This document shows positions 1 to 5,602 of a DNA stretch of 5,934 nt, one piece after another (the first letter of the stretch is position 1; the number at the start of each line of letters is the position of its first letter). Made by a program: the position numbers and the translations under genes. This DNA comes from Anaerolineae bacterium (GTDB lineage: Bacteria > Chloroflexota > Anaerolineae > Aggregatilineales > UBA2796). The notes below the pieces were generated by a model. It ran no database searches. It was not told the origin of the DNA and saw only the letters and a program-made list of their open reading frames with translations. The stretch is from assembly GCA_020851855.1 (NCBI GenBank), contig JADZBY010000502.1, positions 1 to 5,934 on the forward strand. The letters are read 5' to 3'.

Positions 1-145
1 GTTGCTCGAAGAGCACGCCGCGCCGTCAGTGGAACAGGTCGAGCAGAGCATCACCGGCAACCTGTGCCGCTGCACAGGCTATTACCGCATCGTGCAGGCC
101 ATCGAGAAGGCCGCCCAGCTCGCCGCCGAGTCGACGGTCAAGTAG
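1..145 (+). CDS. C-terminal end of a [2Fe-2S] subunit of a molybdenum hydroxylase (CoxS/xanthine dehydrogenase small-subunit type), partial
   Basis: The reading frame open from base 2 gives 47 residues before a TAG at 143-145. It contains the peptide GNLCRCTGYYRI, the C-terminal half of the all-helical [2Fe-2S]-binding domain of CO dehydrogenase small subunits, xanthine dehydrogenase and aldehyde oxidoreductases; the two Cys of CRC are ligands of the second cluster. In the family this subunit (usually about 150-170 residues) passes electrons from the molybdopterin subunit to the flavin subunit in the cytoplasm. The first cluster domain and the start lie outside the window, as would any partner subunits; none follows downstream, so this is probably the last gene of its operon. 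The substrate cannot be told from this fragment. It could instead be the iron-sulfur part of a longer fusion, though termination just after the motif fits a stand-alone small subunit. Confidence 0.9.
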   Translation, partial: LLEEHAAPSVEQVEQSITGNLCRCTGYYRIVQAIEKAAQLAAESTVK

Positions 146-150
146 GTAGG

Positions 151-283
151 GACCCTCACTCCCCCGATCCCTCTCTGTCTCGTGGCGAGAGGGGCGCAAG
201 GGTGGGTGCGTAGGGATAACGCCTGCGTTGTCCGCTCTTTCCCTACCCCCTTTGAGCCGGGGGCGAGAGTAGCGCAGCGCTAG
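151..283. repeat. cluster of degenerate palindromic repeats
   Basis: Several hairpin-forming segments follow the iron-sulfur gene. CCCTCTC at 169-175 pairs with GAGAGGG at 187-193, flanked by CCCTCACT and GGGTGGGTG, which resemble a decayed form of the CCTCACCCC-ended element at 303-434. TAGGGA at 211-216 pairs with TCCCTA at 240-245 around an inner AACGC/GCGTT. CCCCC at 246-250 pairs with GGGGG at 259-263. TAGCGC-A-GCGCTA at 270-282 is a perfect odd palindrome. None is followed by a T-run, so a classic intrinsic terminator for the upstream gene is not supported, though the 169-193 hairpin could still affect the 3' end of its mRNA. No coding sequence is credible here. Confidence 0.55.
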
Positions 284-302
284 AGCCTGTCGTGAACTTG
301 CG

Positions 303-434
303 ACCTCACCCCCTGCCCCCTCTCCACGCGGAGTACCGCATAGAGAGGGGGAACGGCACAGGTATGCTCCCCTCTCTACGACTGCCGGGGTCCCCGCTGG
401 GGTGGCAGTCGTGGAAAGGGGCCGGGGGTGAGGT
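303..434 (+). repeat. MITE-like palindromic element, copy 1
   Basis: The element is bounded by perfect 11-bp terminal inverted repeats, ACCTCACCCCC (303-313) and GGGGGTGAGGT (424-434); the similarity continues inward to about 25 bp with a few differences. It holds two internal hairpins: CCCCCTCTC (316-324) with GAGAGGGGG (343-351), which encloses GCGG/CCGC, and ACGACTGCC (378-386) with GGCAGTCGT (404-412). A second copy in opposite orientation lies at 3376-3515. There is no coding capacity and no clear target-site duplication. It looks like a non-autonomous repeat (MITE or REP-like) of the kind abundant between genes in Chloroflexota; that comparison is from memory, and family membership is not established here. 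Confidence 0.75.
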
Positions 435-530
435 ACGTGTCTTGGCTGCGTCGTTCTGCGTACTGTCCGGCGCTCAAAGTGCATAACAGGTTCTATCGTA
501 TTCACATCTCAGAAAGCAGGGTATCTCGTC

Positions 531-1592
531 GTGGGTCACCCATCCGAGCCTTCGGGCACTCCTTTGCGCGTCATCAACAGCGTTGCGCCCATCCGAATCT
601 GCGACAACGGCGGCTGGACGGATACCTGGTTCGCCGGGCACGGCGTCATCTTCAATATCGGCGTGTACCCGTACGTCGAGGTCCAGATCAAGGTCTACCC
701 GGCGCGCTCGCGGGAAGAGCGCGTCGTGCTGTACGCGGAGAACTACGGCGACGCCTACACCGTCGTGCCCGGCAATACGCAATGGATTCGCCATCCGCTG
801 CTCGAAGCGGCCATCGAGTACATGGGCATCCCCGACGACATCAGCCTGCACATCACCGTGTACAGCGAAGTGCCCGCCGGGTGCTCGACGGGAACATCCG
901 CCTCGATCACGGTGGCGCTCATCGGCGCGCTGGACCGCCTGACGCCGGGCACGATGACCGCGCACGAGGTCGCCTACGCCGCGCACCGCGTCGAAACGGA
1001 CCTACTCAAGCTGCAAAGTGGGATTCAGGACCAGCTTTGTGCGGCCTACGGCGGCCTCAGCTTTATAGAAATGCACCACTACCCCTTTGCCAGCGTCTCG
1101 CCCATCCAGGTCCCCAATAGCATCTGGTGGGAACTGGAGCGGCGGCTGGTGCTGTTCTTCCTGGGCAAAGCGCACCAAAGCTCGCCGGTGCACGAGGCGG
1201 TCATCCGCAAGCTGGAAGAAGGCGGCCCGGAAGGGGCGGCGCTGGACAAACTGCGCCAGACGGCCCGCATGGCGCGCGACGCCGTCTGCGCCGGCGATTG
1301 GAATGTCCTGGGCCGGTCCATGTCGATGAACACCGAGGCGCAGACCGAGCTAAACGCCGCGCTGGTCGGCAAGGACGCCCACCTGCTCATCGACGTGGCG
1401 AAGGCGAACGGCGCGATTGGCTGGAAAGTCAACGGCGCGGGCGGCGACGGCGGTTCGATCACGCTGCTGTGCGGCCAGACGTCGAGCGAAAAGCGGGCGC
1501 TGATCCGGGCGGTGCAGGAAGCCAACCCGGCCTTTCGCCCGCTGCCCATCTATCTGAGTCGGTACGGATTGCGCGTATGGGAAGGTATGTGA
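531..1592 (+). CDS. GHMP-family sugar kinase (D-glycero-D-manno-heptose 7-phosphate kinase / L-fucokinase-like)
   Basis: 353 residues, cytoplasmic, without signal peptide. GHMP kinases transfer the ATP gamma-phosphate to a sugar or isoprenoid alcohol. Motif 1 is at about residues 19-38 (APIRICDNGGWTDTWFAGHG); its GGWTDT is like the kinase half of bifunctional L-fucokinase. The phosphate-binding motif 2 is PAGCSTGTSAS (115-125), a variant of the usual PxGxGLGSS. GIQDQ at 164-168 carries the Asp expected to act in catalysis (D167), as in HddA and fucokinase. Motif 3 is NGAGGDGGS (301-309). Length fits HddA-type kinases (about 340). Start: GTG at 531 is the first plausible start after an in-frame TAA at 483-485; AGCAGGG lies 9 bases upstream as a modest ribosome site. 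No heptose or fucose pathway genes are nearby, so the substrate (heptose-7-phosphate, fucose or another sugar) is open. The family call is firm; the substrate is not. Confidence 0.88.
   Translation: MGHPSEPSGTPLRVINSVAPIRICDNGGWTDTWFAGHGVIFNIGVYPYVEVQIKVYPARSREERVVLYAENYGDAYTVVPGNTQWIRHPLLEAAIEYMGIPDDISLHITVYSEVPAGCSTGTSASITVALIGALDRLTPGTMTAHEVAYAAHRVETDLLKLQSGIQDQLCAAYGGLSFIEMHHYPFASVSPIQVPNSIWWELERRLVLFFLGKAHQSSPVHEAVIRKLEEGGPEGAALDKLRQTARMARDAVCAGDWNVLGRSMSMNTEAQTELNAALVGKDAHLLIDVAKANGAIGWKVNGAGGDGGSITLLCGQTSSEKRALIRAVQEANPAFRPLPIYLSRYGLRVWEGM
1579..1585 (+). promoter_or_regulatory. ribosome binding site of the DUF952 gene
   Basis: GGGAAGG lies inside the last codons of the kinase gene, 9 bases before ATG 1595. 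It favours that ATG over the in-frame ATG at 1577, which overlaps this site, and suggests that translation of the two genes is coupled. Confidence 0.6.
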
Positions 1593-1594
1593 AG

Positions 1595-1993
1595 ATGGCT
1601 GTAACGGGAACGCACATTTACCACATCACAGAGCGCGCTGCCTGGGACGCGGCGCAATTGAAGGGCGACTACCGCACCTCGTCCCTGGAAACCGAAGGCT
1701 TTATTCATTGCTCGACGGCGGCGCAACTGCTGCGCGTGGCGAATGCTTACTACCAGAATGTGCCGGACCTCGTGCTGCTGCACATCGATCCGGCCAGGCT
1801 GGGCGAGAGTGCGCCGCTGCGCTGGGAGCCGCCGTCCCACCCGGCCAGCGCCGCCGACGCGGAGCACCCGGCGACGGCCTCGGACGAGCATTTCCCGCAC
1901 ATCTACGGGCCGCTGCCGCTCGACGCCGTCGCCGCTGTGACGCCGCTCACGCCGGAGCCGGATGGCTCGTTCACTCGGACGGGGCTGGCGTGA
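1595..1993 (+). CDS. DUF952 family protein
   Basis: 132 residues, soluble. The hallmarks of DUF952 (PF06108) are all visible: IYHIT at 8-12, W17, EGFIHCS at 34-40, a VANAYY segment at 48-53, LVLLHID at 59-65, and FPHIYGPLPLDAV at 100-112. The family is small, widespread in bacteria, and of unknown biochemical function; conserved His residues (H10, H38, H102) suggest a binding or catalytic site, but that is inference. A Pro/Ala/His-rich stretch at about 79-98 lengthens the loop before FPHIYG, and about 20 residues follow the core. The gene starts two bases after the kinase stop, has a good ribosome site, and is probably co-transcribed with the kinase; no functional link to sugar phosphorylation is known to me. 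An alternative start at 1577 would add six residues and overlap the kinase gene. The 3' end overlaps the convergent coiled-coil gene by 23 bp. Confidence 0.9.
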   Translation: MAVTGTHIYHITERAAWDAAQLKGDYRTSSLETEGFIHCSTAAQLLRVANAYYQNVPDLVLLHIDPARLGESAPLRWEPPSHPASAADAEHPATASDEHFPHIYGPLPLDAVAAVTPLTPEPDGSFTRTGLA

Positions 1994-3251
1994 TCGTGGT
2001 CGTGGTGGTCGCCGTGACCGCGCGCATGGTCTGAGAGGTGCGGCTGGCCGCTGCGCTGCTGCCGTTGCTGGCGCGCCCGGTGCGCTCCGGAGCCTGTTCA
2101 AATTCGGCCAGCAGCGCGGGCAGCCGGTCGCGGTACAGCTCGACCTGCGCGCGCGTCAGCCGCCACATGCGATCCAGGCTTTCCTGGATGGGCATGAACT
2201 GCGCGGCCAATTCGGCCATGCGCGTGCGCACCGTCTCAAATTCCTTGTCGTGCACGCGCCATGCCTCATCGTTGGTGAGCGTGAACTGCTTCCAGCGCTT
2301 CTGGTCGTCGATATTCCAGCTATTCCATTCCTGCCGGAAGCGCTCTTCAGACAGGCGCTGCATCTCGGCCACCTCGTTGATGCGGCGCTCCAAGCGCTCT
2401 CCGATGCGCTCGAAGTCCTCGATGATCTTCTTCATCTGGCGGTACGCCTCGGCCCACGTCTCGAAGCGCTCAAACCGCTTGCGCAGCTCGTCCTCGTACT
2501 GGCCGAAGCCCTGCTGAATCGCGTCGACGCGCTGGTCGCGCTGCTGGGAGAGCAACGTTTGCTGCTCGATGAAGGTCTGGATCGTCTCGGCGCGCTCGCG
2601 GTCGCCGCTCTGCAGGTCGAGGATGAGCTTTTCATTGCGCAGCGCCAGCGACTCCAGAAGGTCGAGCTTGGGTTTGAGGGCGTCGATCTGCTTCTGGATT
2701 TCGGGAAGCTCCGTCTGCGTCTCGGAGATGCGGCGCGAGTCCTGGCGGCGCTGTTCTTCGAGGAAGGCAAGGCGGCGCTCCGGCTCTTCGAAGCGTTTCG
2801 CCACGTCCTCGACGCGCTGCTGCAGGGCGGCCATGGCGCTGGCGATCCGGTCGCGCTCGACGCGGGCGGCGGCCAAATCGTCCTGGGCGCGTTCCAGCTT
2901 CTCCAGCCGGTCGCCCAGTTCGCGCACAGGCCGCATCATCGATTCGCGGGCCAGTTCAGCGCGGCGCTCGGCCTCGCGCTCGGCGGTGATGCGCTTGCCT
3001 TCCGAGACTTCGACGGCCTGCTGAATCTCGCCGCGCAGGAAGTCGATGACCTCATTGTCGCGCCCGGCGGGCACGAACATCGAGCGCATGGTGGTCTGGT
3101 CGCCTTCCAGGCCATTCATGCGGCGCGTCATCGCCTCGATGAGGTCTTGCTGCTGGCTGATCAGCTCTTCCATTTTGGCGATCTTGGCCTTGTCGCGGCG
3201 GCGTTCCTCGTCGAGCCACTCGATCATCCGGGTTAACTGGTTCAGGTCCAT
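1971..3251 (-). CDS. large coiled-coil protein of unknown function
   Basis: 426 residues, very rich in Glu, Arg, Gln and Leu, with heptad-like patterning from about residue 5 to 300, broken near 52-65 (a FVPAGRD segment). There is no signal peptide or membrane segment and I recognise no enzyme motif. Residues 301-365 differ: five tryptophans (W309, W312, W320, W331, W363) in a helical, charged segment, which may be a separate packing or partner-binding unit. The tail from about 388 is low-complexity (Ser/Ala/Thr, including ATTTTTIT) and probably disordered. Cytoplasmic scaffold or cytoskeleton-like roles are possible but unproven. ATG 3251 is preceded by GGGAG at a 7-base spacing, which fixes strand and start; a long open frame on the opposite strand is a GC-content shadow. 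The gene stands alone, converges on the DUF952 gene, and is separated from the GH2 gene by repeats. Confidence 0.85.
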   Translation of the reverse strand: MDLNQLTRMIEWLDEERRRDKAKIAKMEELISQQQDLIEAMTRRMNGLEGDQTTMRSMFVPAGRDNEVIDFLRGEIQQAVEVSEGKRITAEREAERRAELARESMMRPVRELGDRLEKLERAQDDLAAARVERDRIASAMAALQQRVEDVAKRFEEPERRLAFLEEQRRQDSRRISETQTELPEIQKQIDALKPKLDLLESLALRNEKLILDLQSGDRERAETIQTFIEQQTLLSQQRDQRVDAIQQGFGQYEDELRKRFERFETWAEAYRQMKKIIEDFERIGERLERRINEVAEMQRLSEERFRQEWNSWNIDDQKRWKQFTLTNDEAWRVHDKEFETVRTRMAELAAQFMPIQESLDRMWRLTRAQVELYRDRLPALLAEFEQAPERTGRASNGSSAAASRTSQTMRAVTATTTTTITPAPSE

Positions 3252-3258
3252 TGCAGCG

Positions 3259-3263
3259 CTCCC
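3259..3263 (-). promoter_or_regulatory. ribosome binding site of the coiled-coil gene
   Basis: GGGAG on the minus strand, 7 bases before ATG 3251. It supports this start and this coding strand. Confidence 0.6.
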
Positions 3264-3292
3264 ACATCCTCGGCGGACGGTAACATCTCACG

Positions 3293-3321
3293 ATAATTAC
3301 GTCCCATTGTACCCCATGCAA
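3293..3321 (-). promoter_or_regulatory. possible promoter of the coiled-coil gene
   Basis: On the minus strand TTGCAT (3321-3316) is followed after 17 bases by AATTAT (3298-3293), in an AT-richer patch about 45 bases before the start codon. The -10 match is poor; TACAAT in the spacer is a better hexamer but has no -35 partner at the right distance. Tentative. Confidence 0.25.
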
Positions 3322-3343
3322 AATCCTGGCCCCAGGTCCGTTC

Positions 3344-3580
3344 CCCGTGCCCACAGGGCAAACGCATCAAAGCGTCCTCACCCCTGGCCCCTTTCCATGT
3401 CCGTCACCCCAGGGGGGACCCCGACGGCATGGAGAGGGGAGATCGGTTGCCATGCCGGCGCGCGCTTCCCCCTCTCTACGCGGTACTCCGCGTGGAGAGG
3501 GGTCAGGGGGTGAGGCGTTTTCCTGCTTCCTGCCTTCATGGCGGATTTTGATGCGATTGCCCTGCCCGTGCCCACAGGGC
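3344..3580. repeat. composite repeat enclosing MITE-like copy 2
   Basis: Two matching ends flank the second MITE-like copy. GGGCAAACGCATCAAA (3356-3371) and TTTGATGCGATTGCCC (3547-3562) are inverted repeats with one mismatch in 16. In addition CCCGTGCCCACAGGGC occurs as an exact 16-base direct repeat at 3344-3359 and 3565-3580; each copy contains the mini-hairpin GCCC-ACA-GGGC, and the right end can also pair GCCCTG (3559-3564) with CAGGGC (3575-3580). The arrangement suggests one repeat inserted into another, or a larger compound element. No gene lies inside. Confidence 0.6.
3376..3515 (-). repeat. MITE-like palindromic element, copy 2
   Basis: Inverted relative to copy 1 at 303-434. The ends are CCTCACCCC (3376-3384) and GGGGTGAGG (3507-3515). 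Read on the minus strand it follows copy 1 closely at the start: CCTCACCCCCTG, then CCCCTCTCCACGCGGAGTAC, then a hairpin closing with GAGAGGGGGAA. The middle (about 3440-3465) has diverged, and the second half keeps the same architecture, with GGGGTCCCC-type and GGGGTGACGG-type palindromes. CGT flanks both sides (3373-3375 and 3516-3518), a possible but weak 3-bp target duplication. No protein is encoded. Confidence 0.75.
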
Positions 3581-3640
3581 CGGGAGCCGGTGTGGGTCTG
3601 CGCTGCTGCTAGTTGGAGACGGGCCGGCGCAGACGTCCCC

Positions 3641-5497
3641 TCATGCCGTGCCGTCGCCGTAGGTGATCGCCTCGGCGGCCTGGTGGATGTGCGTCAGCAC
3701 CTCGCCCGGCAGCGCCTTGGACGGGCGGCGCGTGATGTTGTACAGCCGCGTCAGGTCCTGTTTCGGCTTGCGGTCGGCGGTCAACAGGCCGTTCGTCTCC
3801 TGCTGCACGTCGGTCAGCTGCGTGTAACAGAAGCCGACGATGCTTGGGCTGTCCAGGATCGCGTTGAGCAACTCCTCGTACTTCGCCAGGAACGCATCGC
3901 GGTCGCTGACCGTGCCGTAACCGAACCACGGTTTGCCCGGATCGGGCGCAAAGGCGATGCCGCCGCACTCGGTGAGCATGATCGGCTCGCCGTGCCGCAC
4001 AGCATCCGGCAGCAGCAGGGCGCGGAAGCTGGGCCGGGCGGAGAGTAGGGTCTGTTTTACCGCGTCCGGTGTGCCGTACCGCTCGCGCAGCGACTCGCCG
4101 TCGGTGGCGTAGTCGTGGATGCTCAAGACGTCGGTGGCGATGTGCTCCCAACCGTCGTTGCCGATGACCGGGCGCGTCTGGTCGAGCGCGTGCGTCAGGT
4201 GATACAGGGCGCGCACGTAGCTTTGCTGCGCCGGATCATAGGCCAGATTGGGCACGCCCCAGCTTTCGTTGAGCGGAACCCAACAGATGATGCACGGGTG
4301 GCTGTAGTCGCGCTCCAGGACTTCCATCCACTCGCGCGTCAGGCGTCGCACCGCTTCCGTGCTGAAAGTGAAAGCGTTCGCCATCTCGCCCCAGACCATG
4401 ACGCCCAGCCGGTCGCACCAGTACAGGAAGCGCGGGTCTTCCACCTTCTGGTGGATGCGCACGCCGTTGAAGCCGAGCGCCTTGATCAGCCGCACTTCCT
4501 CGTAGAGCGCTTCGGGCGAAGGCGCTGTCAGGTTCGTGTCTTCCCAATAATTCTGCCCAAGCACCAGCCGCAGGTAAATCGGCGAGCCGTTGAGCAGGAA
4601 ATAGCCGTTTTCCGTGCCCACCGTGCGCAGGCCCGCGTAGCTCTTTACCTGATCGACAATGACGTCGCCGTCGTACAGCGTGATCACGGCGTCGATCAGG
4701 TTCGGGTAATCCGGCGACCAGGTCACCTTGCGCCAGTTCATGGTGCGCGTCGCTTCGAGGCCCAGGTCGCGGCGCAATTCCTTGTCGCGCATGGAATAAC
4801 GGTCATCCACCAGCGGCGTGTCGTGCAGGGTGAGCGTAACGCCGAGTGTGAACGGCCTGGACGGCGCGCGGTTGAGCTTGACGCGCATCCCCAGCTGGCC
4901 ACGGTCCAGGCCGGGCGTCCAGCGCACGCTCGTGATGTACGTCTCCGGGACCGGCTCCAGCCAGACCGGCTGCCAGATGCCCGTCGTGCGCGTGTAGAAG
5001 ATATCGCGCGCTTTCGGCTCCCAGAACTGCTTGCCGCGCGGCTGGGCAAGGTCCGTGGGCATGTCCTCGGCGCGCACGACGATGACCTGCTCGTCGCCGT
5101 CGTTGAGCGCCGTGGTGAGGTCCGCCGTGAACGGCGTGTGGCCGCCCTCGTGCGTCGCGACCAGCAGGCCATTCAGCCAAACCATCGCCCGGTAATCGAC
5201 CGCGCCGAAATGCAAGAGCAGCCGCCCGGCGCGCCACTCCGGCTCGACGCGGATCACCCGCCGATACCAGACCACCGGATGCATGCCCTGGTCCCCGATG
5301 CCGCTGGCGTTGCTCTCCGGCGGAAACGGCACAGTAATTGTCGCGCCAAATGGCTCGGCGCGGTTCATCCAGCCCTGCGCCAGCCCGGCATCCTCGTCAT
5401 CAAATGCAAATCGCCACGGGCCATTCAGGTCTACCCAGCGCTCGCGCGTGAGTTGCGGGCGGGGGTGGAGTGGTTGGTTAGGCAGCTTGGGCAACAT
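3641..5497 (-). CDS. glycoside hydrolase family 2 beta-glycosidase
   Basis: 618 residues, with no signal peptide, so probably cytoplasmic and acting on imported oligosaccharides. GH2 enzymes are retaining beta-galactosidases, glucuronidases, mannosidases and relatives. Domain order: an N-terminal jelly-roll sugar-binding domain (about 15-180; LNGPWRFAFD at 24-33, VWYRR at 76-80, VWLNG at 106-110), an immunoglobulin-like sandwich (about 185-285), and a TIM barrel (about 295-600). The acid/base is E411 in LNESWG and the nucleophile is E510 in IMLTECGG, so the active site is intact. The usual LRGVNRHE signature is replaced by LRLVLGQNYWEDTNLTAPS, followed by FNGVRIHQKVEDPRFLYW, typical of a subgroup with no fixed substrate to my knowledge; calling it beta-galactosidase (lacZ/bgaB) or glucuronidase (uidA) would be a guess. 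Start ATG 5497 is preceded by AGGAG at 7 bases; an upstream in-frame ATG at 5533 lies in the promoter region and is unlikely. Divergent from the regulator at 5603. Confidence 0.92.
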   Translation of the reverse strand: MLPKLPNQPLHPRPQLTRERWVDLNGPWRFAFDDEDAGLAQGWMNRAEPFGATITVPFPPESNASGIGDQGMHPVVWYRRVIRVEPEWRAGRLLLHFGAVDYRAMVWLNGLLVATHEGGHTPFTADLTTALNDGDEQVIVVRAEDMPTDLAQPRGKQFWEPKARDIFYTRTTGIWQPVWLEPVPETYITSVRWTPGLDRGQLGMRVKLNRAPSRPFTLGVTLTLHDTPLVDDRYSMRDKELRRDLGLEATRTMNWRKVTWSPDYPNLIDAVITLYDGDVIVDQVKSYAGLRTVGTENGYFLLNGSPIYLRLVLGQNYWEDTNLTAPSPEALYEEVRLIKALGFNGVRIHQKVEDPRFLYWCDRLGVMVWGEMANAFTFSTEAVRRLTREWMEVLERDYSHPCIICWVPLNESWGVPNLAYDPAQQSYVRALYHLTHALDQTRPVIGNDGWEHIATDVLSIHDYATDGESLRERYGTPDAVKQTLLSARPSFRALLLPDAVRHGEPIMLTECGGIAFAPDPGKPWFGYGTVSDRDAFLAKYEELLNAILDSPSIVGFCYTQLTDVQQETNGLLTADRKPKQDLTRLYNITRRPSKALPGEVLTHIHQAAEAITYGDGTA

Positions 5498-5504
5498 ACT
5501 CTCT

Positions 5505-5509
5505 CTCCT
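5505..5509 (-). promoter_or_regulatory. ribosome binding site of the GH2 gene
   Basis: AGGAG within TAGGAGAGAGAG on the minus strand, 7 bases before ATG 5497. It decides the start against the longer form beginning at 5533, which would add 12 non-homologous residues. Confidence 0.8.
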
Positions 5510-5521
5510 ACGACCGGGTGA

Positions 5522-5550
5522 TTGACAGCCCACATGAAGTAGTCTATCAT
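5522..5550 (+). promoter_or_regulatory. sigma70-type promoter of the ArsR-like regulator
   Basis: TTGACA (5522-5527), a perfect -35, is followed after exactly 17 bases by TATCAT (5545-5550), a good -10. Transcription would begin near 5557, giving a leader of about 45 bases before ATG 5603. The region is visibly richer in A/T than its surroundings. The GH2 gene must be transcribed the other way from the same gap; on that strand the best -35 is TTGAAA (5565-5560), with no convincing -10. Confidence 0.7.
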
Positions 5551-5552
5551 GT
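5532..5552. promoter_or_regulatory. candidate operator: ACATGA-N9-TCATGT inverted repeat
   Basis: Perfect 6-bp arms, ACATGA (5532-5537) and TCATGT (5547-5552), separated by 9 bases. The 21-bp site spans about two helical turns, the usual footprint of a dimeric winged-helix repressor, and covers the spacer and -10 of the regulator promoter. It also lies between the two divergent start codons. Binding by the adjacent regulator is an inference from position. A weaker pair, AACAG (5566-5570) and CTGTT (5577-5581), lies just downstream of the predicted transcription start. Confidence 0.5.
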
Positions 5553-5602
5553 AATTATCTTTCAAAACAGATTTTCCTGTTGCATTGAATAAGTGAGCGT
5601 CC

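Noticed and set aside
169..193. Intrinsic terminator after the iron-sulfur subunit gene
   Set aside because: The 7-bp stem CCCTCTC/GAGAGGG is followed by GGCGCAAGG rather than a T-run, so it is better read as part of the repeat cluster.
26..505. Minus-strand open frame of 159 codons over the iron-sulfur gene end and the repeats
   Set aside because: It reads antisense through the CoxS-like C-terminus and then through the palindromic repeat; the translation has the GTPRGEG-type peptides that such repeats produce and no domain.
1550..2101. Minus-strand open frame of 183 codons opposite the DUF952 gene
   Set aside because: The Arg/Pro/Ala-rich composition is typical of an antisense shadow, and the plus strand carries every DUF952 motif.
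1962..3236. Long plus-strand open frame (424 codons) opposite the coiled-coil gene
   Set aside because: It lacks a ribosome site, would overlap the DUF952 gene in another frame, and its Leu/Ala/Arg-rich product mirrors the charged coiled-coil gene. The minus-strand frame has GGGAG at 7 bases and a coherent heptad pattern.
3347..4048. Plus-strand open frame of 233 codons running through repeat copy 2 into the GH2 3' end
   Set aside because: It is a translation of the repeat joined to antisense GH2; no start signal or domain supports it.
4115..5521. Long plus-strand open frame (468 codons) opposite the GH2 gene
   Set aside because: It is an antisense shadow caused by high GC at third positions; the minus strand encodes a complete GH2 enzyme with both catalytic Glu residues.
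5498..5533. Longer GH2 start at ATG 5533
   Set aside because: It would place the start codon within the divergent promoter region, adds 12 residues unlike a GH2 N-terminus, and ignores the strong AGGAG site before ATG 5497.
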